From the NCBI GenBank assembly GCA_016124975.1, contig WGMP01000013.1:44926-108925 (forward strand): a stretch of 64,000 nt of DNA. The letters run 5' to 3'. The DNA comes from Phycisphaera sp. Its GTDB lineage: Bacteria > Planctomycetota > Phycisphaerae > Phycisphaerales > SM1A02. The notes under the pieces are model-generated. The model saw nothing but the letters and a program-made list of their open reading frames with translations. It ran no database searches and was not told where the DNA came from. This document shows, in pieces, positions 17,660 to 26,600 of the stretch (the first letter of the stretch is position 1; each line of letters starts with the position of its first letter). Made by a program: the position numbers and the translations under genes.

Positions 17660-18736
17660 ATGCATCGCGAACCGAGCCCATTCCATCACGCGCGCGCCCG
17701 TCGGGCGGGCTTCACGCTCACGGAGCTCCTCGTGGTGGTCGCGATCATCGTGATCCTCATCGGGTCCCTCGTGGTCGCGCTCGGCGCGGCCGCGAAGCGC
17801 GCCCAGGCCGCGAACACGACCGCGCTCATGAACGCGATCTCGACGGGCCTCGGAAAGTTCGAGGGCGACTTCGGCTATCTACCGCCCGTGCTCGGCCCGC
17901 GTGACACGGGCGCGCCTGCGGAGGGCCGCGGCCGTGATGTGGTGCGCATCGGCGATGTCGGCTCGGGCGGCGTCGTGCAGCGCCAGCAGGACTGGCTCTC
18001 CTACACCACGCTCGCCGAGTATCTCATCGGCTACGGCCACCGCGGTCAGGACGGCTACGGCCGCGTTCCGGGTGGCGCAGCGGGCCCAGGCGACCGCGAG
18101 GCGCCGCCGTTCGGCATCCGCTCGCCAGGGCCCGACGGCGCGTTCGGCTCGATCGACTCGCCGCAGCCCGCGCTCGCCGCGAACCCCGCCTTCCGAGGCT
18201 ACTACCGCGCGCGGAACCCCGCGCGCCTCGCCACGCCTCCCGCGATCAACAACACGAACTGGAACACCCAGCCCGTCGAGGGCCGCGTCTTCGGGCCCTA
18301 CATCGACCAGATCGACGACCGCCTTCTCGGCGGCGTCACGGGCTACCAGGCGAACGGTCGACCGACGATCGTGACCGCCGACCAAGGCGTGCCCAACTTC
18401 GACCAGCTTCCGAAGGTCCTCCTCGACTACTGGGGTGAGCCGATCGCCTACTACCGCCGGCCCTACGGAGGCGACGACCTGCGCAGCACGGTCTCCGACG
18501 CGAACGGCAACCTCGCGAACCTCGGCGACATCTATGTGCTCCGCGGCTGGGAGATCGCGCCAGGCGACCAGGCTGTGGGCGCTCCCGACGCCTCGGGCGA
18601 CGACAGCTCGAGCGCGCACCTGAAGGGCGCGTCGTTCGCCCTCGTCTCGACGGGCCCAGACCGCTCGTTCAACCGCGCCGTGCGCCGCGACGACCCCGAG
18701 TTTAACAAGGACAACATCGTGCAGACGGGCCGCTGA
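17660..18736 (+). CDS. Prepilin-like protein 1
   Basis: A 358-residue protein with a type IV prepilin N-terminus: ARRAG^FTLTELLVVVAIIVILIG, a Gly at -1, Phe at +1, Glu at +5, then the hydrophobic helix. It is the first of five such genes in a row. The length and the globular part rich in Gly/Pro/Asp suggest a GspG-like or DUF1559-unlike pseudopilin, but no subtype can be named with confidence. CAGGAG lies just before the ATG at 17660. A prepilin peptidase is not present in the window and must act in trans. Confidence 0.85.
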   Translation: MHREPSPFHHARARRAGFTLTELLVVVAIIVILIGSLVVALGAAAKRAQAANTTALMNAISTGLGKFEGDFGYLPPVLGPRDTGAPAEGRGRDVVRIGDVGSGGVVQRQQDWLSYTTLAEYLIGYGHRGQDGYGRVPGGAAGPGDREAPPFGIRSPGPDGAFGSIDSPQPALAANPAFRGYYRARNPARLATPPAINNTNWNTQPVEGRVFGPYIDQIDDRLLGGVTGYQANGRPTIVTADQGVPNFDQLPKVLLDYWGEPIAYYRRPYGGDDLRSTVSDANGNLANLGDIYVLRGWEIAPGDQAVGAPDASGDDSSSAHLKGASFALVSTGPDRSFNRAVRRDDPEFNKDNIVQTGR

Positions 18737-18766
18737 CGCTCGACGGCACGCGCCACTGGAACCGCC

Positions 18767-19594
18767 ATGGACCGAACCAACCGACAACTCCCGACCGAGG
18801 CCCGCGCGCGCGGCTTCACGCTGATCGAGCTCCTCGTCGTGCTCGGCATCATCGTCCTCCTCGCGAGCCTGGTGCTTGCGGTGTCGGGCAGCGTGATCCG
18901 CGCAAGCGAAGAGCGCGCTACGCGCAACACGCTTGAGATCCTGAACGCGGCCACCGAGGAGTTCGAGCGCACGCTCGATCGGCGCGTGACCTACCGCCAT
19001 GCGGCGACGGTGAACGGGATCACGGCCGATCCGACGACGGTCGGCGGTATCTCGCAGCGCTACGACATCGACGGTGCCGCAACCGTGCCGGTCGCGGGCA
19101 GCGGCGCAGCGAACTGGAACAACCTGCAGGTGCCGTATGTGAGCCCGGGGACCAACGGCCTTCCCGCCTACTCGAACCTTCCTGCGCGCCGCACCGCGAA
19201 CCTCCTGTGGGTGATGAGCCAGACGGAGGCTGTCGCGCCCATCCTGCAGAAGCTTCCCGACAGCGTGCTTCGCAACATCCGCTTCACGACGGGCGTGAAC
19301 TACAGCACGCTCCGCCACTGCGTCGACAGCTGGGAGACGCCGATCATCGCCATCTTCCCGGGCCGCGAGGCCACGCAGGCCGAGATCGAGGGCTCGCCGA
19401 ACGCGGTCGACGAGGACGGCACCATCAAGTCGGACAGCGAGTGGGCCGCCGCCACCGCGGGCGGACTGCGGCTGTCGTGCAAGGACCGCCGCATCCTCTG
19501 GGTGTCTGCGGGCAACGACACGCGCTTCAGCGACACGCCCGTGAGCGGCGTGTCGAACCCGAGCGCCGACAACCTCTACAGCTACGAACCGTGA
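18767..19594 (+). CDS. Prepilin-like protein 2
   Basis: A 275-residue protein with prepilin motif RARG^FTLIELLVVLGIIVLLASLVLAV. After the helix comes a heptad-like stretch (SEERATRNTLEILNAATEEFERTL), as in pseudopilins with an extended N-terminal helix. The rest is not recognised. It lies 30 bp after prepilin 1, and its stop codon nearly meets the next gene (an in-frame GTG at 19591 overlaps its stop). Confidence 0.85.
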   Translation: MDRTNRQLPTEARARGFTLIELLVVLGIIVLLASLVLAVSGSVIRASEERATRNTLEILNAATEEFERTLDRRVTYRHAATVNGITADPTTVGGISQRYDIDGAATVPVAGSGAANWNNLQVPYVSPGTNGLPAYSNLPARRTANLLWVMSQTEAVAPILQKLPDSVLRNIRFTTGVNYSTLRHCVDSWETPIIAIFPGREATQAEIEGSPNAVDEDGTIKSDSEWAAATAGGLRLSCKDRRILWVSAGNDTRFSDTPVSGVSNPSADNLYSYEP

Positions 19595-19602
19595 GGACCT
19601 CC

Positions 19603-20580
19603 ATGCGCGACGAGCGGCACGACATCCTCCCGACCCGAAGGCCGCGCGCCGCGCGCGCGGCGGGCTTCACCATCATCGAGCTCCTCGTCGTCATCGGCGT
19701 GATCGGCATCCTCGCCGTCATCACCACGCTCGGCGCCCGCAGGCTCACCGCAAGTTCGCGCCTCGCCTCTGGCACGAACGCCGTCACCAACGCGCTCGGC
19801 ATCGCGCGCGCGGCCGCCATCCGCGACTCCGCGCCCACCGCGCTCATCTTCCGCCCCGTGTGGGACCCGACGAAGCCGTTCATCCCGCAGCGGGTCGAGA
19901 TGGTCGTGGTGCGCTGGACGGGCGAGCAGCCGCCCTTCCTGAACAGTGCGGGCGATGTCATCGGCTACAAGCAGCGCTATCGCCCCGTGGCGGGAATCCC
20001 CGCGATCCAGCTGCCCGAGGGGATCAAGGTCGCGGCTCCGATCTACCAGTATCCGCCGGGCGGCAACGCCTTCCCCGAAGGCTCCGTGCTGGTCACCCAG
20101 GCGGAGCTTCCGCTGATGGCCACCTGCGCCGAGAGCGCGACCTGCAACAGGCAGATCGCCGTCCTCTTCGGCCCGCGCGGCGAGTTCCTCACGCGTCCGC
20201 CCGACACGACCCTCCTCGACGCGATGATGTTCGTCGACTGGAACAACGACGGCGCGCTGGCGACGCCGAACGACCCCGCGAACCCGAACGACGACCCGCT
20301 CGATGTGCAGGACGCGAGCGAGGGTGGCTGCGCGGACTCTTCGTCGAACTACGAGAAGTTCTGGTGGCAGGACCACCCCAACGACGAGAACAACATCCTG
20401 CTCGTTCCGTTCCTCATCGTCTACGACGACAAGGCCGCGCGCGAGCTGAAGGGGACCAACTGGTCCAACGACACCAACCTGATCAACGAACTCACGGGCC
20501 CGACGGGCTACATCGCGCAGTTCGGCGACCGAATCACCTTCAACCGCTTCAGCGGCATTCCCGAACGGAGGGTCCGTTGA
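19603..20580 (+). CDS. Prepilin-like protein 3 (GspH-like)
   Basis: A 325-residue protein with motif RAAG^FTIIELLVVIGVIGILAVITTL. The following RLASGTNAVTNALGIARAAAIRDSAPTAL resembles the GspH/FimT minor pseudopilin region, where an Ala-rich helix leads into a beta domain. The ATG at 19603 has GAGG at 6 nt; a GTG at 19591 would overlap the preceding stop and add four residues. The stop TGA shares one base with the ATG of the next gene. Confidence 0.82.
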   Translation: MRDERHDILPTRRPRAARAAGFTIIELLVVIGVIGILAVITTLGARRLTASSRLASGTNAVTNALGIARAAAIRDSAPTALIFRPVWDPTKPFIPQRVEMVVVRWTGEQPPFLNSAGDVIGYKQRYRPVAGIPAIQLPEGIKVAAPIYQYPPGGNAFPEGSVLVTQAELPLMATCAESATCNRQIAVLFGPRGEFLTRPPDTTLLDAMMFVDWNNDGALATPNDPANPNDDPLDVQDASEGGCADSSSNYEKFWWQDHPNDENNILLVPFLIVYDDKAARELKGTNWSNDTNLINELTGPTGYIAQFGDRITFNRFSGIPERRVR

Positions 20581-21899
20581 TGCACGGAACCGCATCGATC
20601 CCCGCACGCGCCTTGCGCGCGCCGCGCGGCTTCTCGCTCGTCGAGATGCTGCTCGCGGTCTTCATCCTCGGAATCGGCGTGATCTCGATCGCGGCGCTCT
20701 TCCCGGCGGGCATTGCCCTGCAGCGGCAGGCGACCGACGACACGCTCGGCCCGATCATCGCGAAGAACGCCTTCGCGACGATCCGCTCGAAGCTGTCGCA
20801 GGACGACTTCGGCGGGTTCAACGACTTCGGGCTCGCGCCCGTCTACGCGGCGGGAGTCGGCCCAGCTGGCACGATCCGCCCTGTGGGCGGCACCGACCTC
20901 CCGCAGCTCGGCGGCGACTGGGGCTGGATGCGCCCCGCGTTCTACACGAACAACAACAGCGCGGCCGTCGGAACGATCGACATCTTCTCCGCGAGCTTCG
21001 CGCGCCAGCAGGCGCCGTTCAACCTGCCTGCGCGCCCGCAGACCCCTGGCGTCGCGTGGGCGACCGAGATGCCTGACGGCCACCCGGGTGGACCGCTCTT
21101 CGGCATTCCCTACAACAGGGCGAAGTACCCGCTCTTCGACATCGCGGCGTCGGATCCCGCGGCGGTTCCCGCGTCGCTCGACCTCCAGGCGCTGCTCGAG
21201 CCCGCGATCACCTTCTCGCAGGCAGAGCGCTCGTTCCCGCAGATCGGAAGCGGCGATGTCGCCGTCCCGACCTACTACTGGGAATGCATGTTCCGTCGCA
21301 CGGGTGGCAAGGTCGAGGTCGCGGTGTTCGTCTTCCGCGTCAGCGTGCCTGGCGGTGACACGCAGCCCTATGCGACGCGCGCGCTCAACAACTCGGTCCT
21401 TGTCGGCACGCCCGCCGCGCCAGGCGGTTCTTTCGAGGCGGGCCCGCAGACGCCGCCGATTCCAGCGCTCTACCTCGCGCCGAACTTCGGGCAGGCGACC
21501 TCGTGGCCGAACCGAAGCAACGCCGCCGCCGCCCGTGACGAGATCCCAGGCACGCAGGTGAACAGCGCCTTCGCCCCAAATCTGATCTGGGACGACTGGC
21601 AGCTGCCGAACGCTTGGTGGATCGACAACCACGGCACCGTGCACCGCGTGCTGCAGGGCCGCTCGCGCAGCACGCAGGGCCCCGTCAAGCTGCAGCGCCC
21701 GATTCCCATCCTGCCGAACTCGCCCGTGCACGGCTACAACCCAGCGCCCGCCGTCTCAGGGACCTATCCGCAGCTTCCCGAGGCGAACAACAGGCGCGTC
21801 GGCCCGAACGGCTGGATCCAGGGGATCTGGTTCGTGCCCCAGCGCGACGCGCGCGGCAACATCCTGACGCCGATCTTCGCGGCGGTGGAGGAACTCTGA
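20580..21899 (+). CDS. Prepilin-like protein 4 (PilV/GspI-like)
   Basis: A 439-residue protein with motif APRG^FSLVEMLLAVFILGIGVISIAALF. FSLVEMLLAVFILGIG is close to the PilV/GspI consensus (GFTLLEVLVAL-ILAIG). It overlaps the previous gene by one base (TGATG) with GGAGGG just upstream, and the next gene overlaps it in the same way, so translation is probably coupled. The long globular region is not recognised and is larger than in known minor pseudopilins. Confidence 0.82.
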   Translation: MHGTASIPARALRAPRGFSLVEMLLAVFILGIGVISIAALFPAGIALQRQATDDTLGPIIAKNAFATIRSKLSQDDFGGFNDFGLAPVYAAGVGPAGTIRPVGGTDLPQLGGDWGWMRPAFYTNNNSAAVGTIDIFSASFARQQAPFNLPARPQTPGVAWATEMPDGHPGGPLFGIPYNRAKYPLFDIAASDPAAVPASLDLQALLEPAITFSQAERSFPQIGSGDVAVPTYYWECMFRRTGGKVEVAVFVFRVSVPGGDTQPYATRALNNSVLVGTPAAPGGSFEAGPQTPPIPALYLAPNFGQATSWPNRSNAAAARDEIPGTQVNSAFAPNLIWDDWQLPNAWWIDNHGTVHRVLQGRSRSTQGPVKLQRPIPILPNSPVHGYNPAPAVSGTYPQLPEANNRRVGPNGWIQGIWFVPQRDARGNILTPIFAAVEEL

Positions 21900-23560
21900 T
21901 GGCACGCCGAGCATCCAGCCCATCGAGGCGCAGCGCCTTCACGCTCACCGAACTGCTCATCGCCGTCGGCGTCCTCGTCGTCGTCGTCGTCGCGGCGGCG
22001 CGCATCTTCGGCGCCGCGTCGAAGGTGTCGTCGGTCGCGGAGGCGAACGCAGACCTCCTCCAGACGGCGGCCGCGATCGAGTCGCAGATCCGCGCCGACT
22101 TCGCAAACATTCCGCAGAACAGCTTCCTCGTCCTGCAGCAGGTCGAGGTGAACCGGCGCGGCACGCTGCAGACGCTCGACCCGTCGCTTGGGAGCTCCGA
22201 GATCCGCGCCGACCAGATCGCCTTCTTCAGCCGCGGCGCGCAGCCGACGCAGCAGTTCGTGGGCTACGACCAGCTGCAGCCGCTCGGCTCGACGGTCGCC
22301 CCCGCGTGGCCGCCCGAGTCGACCGTGGCGCGCATCTACTACGGCCACGGGCTTCTCGCCTCGACGCTGCAGCAGGGCTTTGGCCCGCTCAGCTACGACG
22401 GCACGAACGCGCCCGTGGTGCCTTGGATCAGCGGCGCGGTCGAGACGCAGAACTGGCTGACGGGCGCCCCGCAGTCGGGCACCCCGCGCATCACCGCCGC
22501 GAAGCCGAGCCTCTGGCCGCTCGCGCGCATCGCGACGCTGATGACGACCGACGGGCTTCTCAACCAGCGCTTCGCCTCGACGGGCGCCAACAACGCCACG
22601 CAGCGCCTCTTCACGGGCTCGGGCAACCTCAGCGTCCAGCTTGGCCCGCTCAGCTCTGTGGCTCCGACGGGCGCCACCCCGTTTGACCCGCTCTGGACCT
22701 CGTCGCGCGTCGACATCTGCAAGTGGCAGATGGACGACCTGCTGACGCAGATGGCCTATCAGTACAACACCTCTGGCATTCCCAGCTCGCTGCCGTTCGC
22801 GCGCGCGGTGGGGCCGTGGCAGGGGCCGTCGACGCGCCTGCGCATGCTGCAGACGCTCGCGCCATGGGGCATCAACGCCACGAAGGCGTCGCCCGCGGAC
22901 GCGAGCAACCCGAACTCGAACCACTTCGTCGGCTATCCGCGCGTCGAGAAGGCCGCGCTCGGTTCTGCGCGCGCGGAGCAGATGATCGCGGCGCCTGTCC
23001 TCGCTGCGAACTGCTCGAGCTTCAAGGTCGAGTGGACCTATGACGACGGCGTGGGGCGCTCGTGGGTCGGCCCCACGGGCTTCGGCCCGAGCGGCGCGAT
23101 CTCGGGTGCCGAGCCAATCGGCATGTACATCCGCCCAGGCGCCGAGCGCCCGTGGTTCGGCCTCGACGACGGCACCGCCAGCAGCGCTGTGCGACCGCTG
23201 TCGAACGCGCCGCTCTTCACGAACGCTGGAACGATCGGCTCATGGGGCGCGGTCGGACTTCCCCTCGTCGTCTCGGACGGCACCCAACCGCTGACATCGT
23301 CGATCGAAGGCGCGCTCAATCCATCAGGCGGTGCGCCGATCTGGACGACGAGCAGCGCGCAGGGCTCGAAGCGCGTCTACCAGGCCGTCTTCGGCATGAA
23401 TCAGAGCGACCCCGCGATCACCTCGCCCGCCGCCACCGCGCGCGGCCCGTACACGCCGCTTCCGAGCGCGCTGCGCATCACCATGCGTCTGCATGACCCG
23501 CTCGGCCGCATCGAAGGCGGCCGCGAATTCCAGTTCATCGTGAACCTGCCCAAGCGTTGA
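21899..23560 (+). CDS. Prepilin-like protein 5 (GspJ/PilW-like), variant cleavage site
   Basis: A 553-residue protein with the prepilin-like N-terminus RRSA^FTLTELLIAVGVLVVVVVAAARIF. The residue before the cleavage point is Ala rather than Gly, which is less usual. Glu +5 is present. The region after the helix (SVAEANADLLQTAAAIESQIRADF) resembles the first part of GspJ/PilW. It overlaps the preceding gene as TGATG with GGAGGA upstream, and it precedes the giant GspK-like gene, the normal order for GspH-I-J-K. Confidence 0.8.
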   Translation: MARRASSPSRRSAFTLTELLIAVGVLVVVVVAAARIFGAASKVSSVAEANADLLQTAAAIESQIRADFANIPQNSFLVLQQVEVNRRGTLQTLDPSLGSSEIRADQIAFFSRGAQPTQQFVGYDQLQPLGSTVAPAWPPESTVARIYYGHGLLASTLQQGFGPLSYDGTNAPVVPWISGAVETQNWLTGAPQSGTPRITAAKPSLWPLARIATLMTTDGLLNQRFASTGANNATQRLFTGSGNLSVQLGPLSSVAPTGATPFDPLWTSSRVDICKWQMDDLLTQMAYQYNTSGIPSSLPFARAVGPWQGPSTRLRMLQTLAPWGINATKASPADASNPNSNHFVGYPRVEKAALGSARAEQMIAAPVLAANCSSFKVEWTYDDGVGRSWVGPTGFGPSGAISGAEPIGMYIRPGAERPWFGLDDGTASSAVRPLSNAPLFTNAGTIGSWGAVGLPLVVSDGTQPLTSSIEGALNPSGGAPIWTTSSAQGSKRVYQAVFGMNQSDPAITSPAATARGPYTPLPSALRITMRLHDPLGRIEGGREFQFIVNLPKR

Positions 23561-23604
23561 CCGCAGGGCAGGGCGCACAGCGTCAACCGTCAGGAGCAAC
23601 CGAC

Positions 23605-26600
23605 ATGAAGCCGCACGCCATCAAGGGCACCAGTTCGAACCGCACGCGCCGTGGCAACACGATCGTGCTGGTCACGGCGATCCTCGTGCTCCTCGTGATC
23701 ATCGCGACGGCCTTCGTGGGCCGCACGCGCGCCGTGCGCCAGATCTCCGCGGCGCAGCAGTCGTCGGCGGGCCGCGACGGCCGCGCAGAGTCGATCGCGC
23801 GCAATGTGGCAGCCGAGATCGGCGAGGCGCTCTTCGCAAAGCCCGTCGATACAAGCGATCCGTTCGCGCGCACCGACAATTCTGTCACGCCGCCCGTCGG
23901 AGTCGCAAGCTCCTCGTGGCCGCGCCTCGCGCCCGCGCTCGACGCGCCGCGCTACTCGATCGACCGCGATGTGCTGCCCGTCGCGGGCGCGACGAACCCC
24001 GTCGCCGGTGACGGCGTCCCCGACTTCCCCTACAACATCGCGCCCTTCGAGACGAAGGCGTGGACGAACTGGCCCGACCAGTTCGGCGGCGCGAGCCCGT
24101 GGCCCTTCGGCGCGGGTGCCCCGGGCGGAACGCTCGTCGACGCGAACGGCAACGCCATCGGCGACGGCAACCCCTACGGCAACCCCGGCATGGGCGACTC
24201 GCGCTGGCTCCGCTCGACAGAGCCCGTGCGCGTGGGCGTCGACCAGAACGCAGACGGCATCTCCGACCTCTTCACCTTCTCGCATTGGCAGCACCTCTCG
24301 TGGCTGCCGAGCGCGAACAACGGCTGGCGCGTGGTCGCCGACATCTCCGACATCGGCGCCAATGTCGTCGACAACATGAACGAGGCAAGCGCGCCGCCCT
24401 ACGCGGTGGCGTGGCCCTACGAGCAGTGGCTGCCAGGCGTCGTGCCGAACCCGATCGCGAACACGGCCGACTTCATCTCGCGCCGCAACCAGTGGTTCTT
24501 CGACTATCCGAGCGTCTACGCGAACCCTGCGCTCGCGCTGCCGAACTTCTTCCGCCTGCGCGACCTCGGCCGCCCGACCGACGAGTTCAAGCCCGACACC
24601 GCGCGCAATGTGATCTCGCGCACCTTCGCGGACTCGGACGGCGATGGCTTCACGGACAGCTTCTGGTTCCTCGCGCCCGTCGGCGCAGACCGCGGCGTGC
24701 GCACGCTCGTGGGCGTGTCGGTCGTCGACAACTCGGCGCTCCTCAATGCGAATGTCGCCACGAAGTTCAGCTTCGGCTACGGCGCAGACCCCTCGATCGG
24801 CCTGAACAACCCGATCGACGGCACCGCGGGCCACACGCCCGCAGACCTCGCGCTTGTGACGAGCAACGCCGAGTTCGAGCCGTTCTTCGACGAGCGCAAC
24901 ACGGTGGGCTTCTTCGATGGGCCGATCAACCAGAGCGCGACCAACCCAACGGGCGGGACCTTCCCCACCTACTGGACGGGCACGCCGCAGGTCGCGCTTC
25001 CGAACAGCCAGATCCGCTTCGACCGCGAGCGCTTCGGCGACCGTGTGAACCAGCTCGGAAACCCGATCAACGCGCCGATGTCGTTCCTGCAGGCGATCGG
25101 CATGCGCACCGCGAACGGCCTCACCGATGGCGGCGTGCCGCTCGCTGGTCTCTCGCTGCGCGACACCACGCTTCCTGCGCCGCTGCAGGGCTCGTTCGAG
25201 AGCCAGCGCGAGCGTCTCTCCTACTTCAAGATCGCGGGCCTCGACCCCGAGAAGCCCGCCTTCGGACTCACGCCCTTCGACGCGGCCGACGAGTACGAGC
25301 TGCGCGCGCTCCACGGGAACAACCTCCCGTTCAGCCTCTCGCGCTTCGAGCAGGCCGTCAGCTACTACAGCCCGTCGCTGCAGGGCGTCGCCGCGGGCGA
25401 CTTCCAGTTCCTCCGCGCCTCCCCGATGCGCGAGGAGTCGAGCGAATACCTCGACCAGCTCGACGCGCGCCAGCTCCTCCTTGACAACCGCCGCAAGCTG
25501 ACCATGTTCAACGGCGCGCGCAACGAGACGATGCCGCCCGCGCTGTGGCCGAGCCCGTACTACGAGGAGACCTTCAACTACCTCAACCCGCGCGGCACGG
25601 TCCCTGCGCCGACGAGCCCCGACTGGGCGCCGTTCCAGCAGGCGAACCGCGCGGAGTTCGAGCGCCAGAAGCTCAAGATCGACCTGCGGCGCCCGATGTT
25701 CGTCGGCGCAAACGGCGCCCCGCAGATCACGCGCAACCCGTTCCGCGGCCTCCAGTGGCGCCGCGACCTCGCGCGCGTCCTCGAGAACTCGCTCGCCCGC
25801 GCCATCGACGCGAACGGCGACGGCGTGCTCGACACCTGGAAGAGCTACTTCGGCACGCGCGAGGCCGACTACAACCGCACGCTGTCGATGATCGCAAGCT
25901 TCACCGCGAACCTCGACACGGCGAGCGACGAGCCCGTGACGCTCGGAACCTCTGGCGTCGCGCTCGACCTTCCGCTCTATCCGAACCAGCCCATCATCGA
26001 TCCGAGCGGCTACTTCCCGCCGCAGACCGATGCGTCGCCCGACCCCTTCGACGCGGACCGCTTCTACATCGGCATGGAGAAGCAGCCCTTCATCATGGAG
26101 GTCTTCGTCGGCGTGGTGTGGCCGAAGAGCGACTTCAACGAGGCCGAGTGGGTCTCTGCGGGCGGCCAGGCGCCGCCGGCTGGGCAGGAGGAGCTGCCGC
26201 CCGATGTCGACGACGGCGGCGAGAACTTCGTCGACCGGACGAGCAGCCCCACGCTCATCGCCGCGGTGCAGATCGCGAACCCCTACGACACGCCGATCTC
26301 GCTTGGCGACATCCGCCTGCGCTTCTACGGCCAGAACTTCAACTTTACGGCCGCAGCGATCGCTGCGGGCAGCCCGCCGCTCAGCGAGCTCGTGCTGCCG
26401 CCCGCCACGCTCGGCAGGCCGAGCACGGCGATCGTCTACGCGGTCTCGGGCGGCGCAGTCGGCAGCTACCCCGCGGGCGCGTTCCGCGCGGCGGTGCTTG
26501 ACTTCTTCGACCTCGAGCGCGGCGAAATGCAGGGAACGACCTTCCAGCCGAACACCGACACCGACGGCGACGGCATCATCGAGCACGCCGCGCTCCACGA

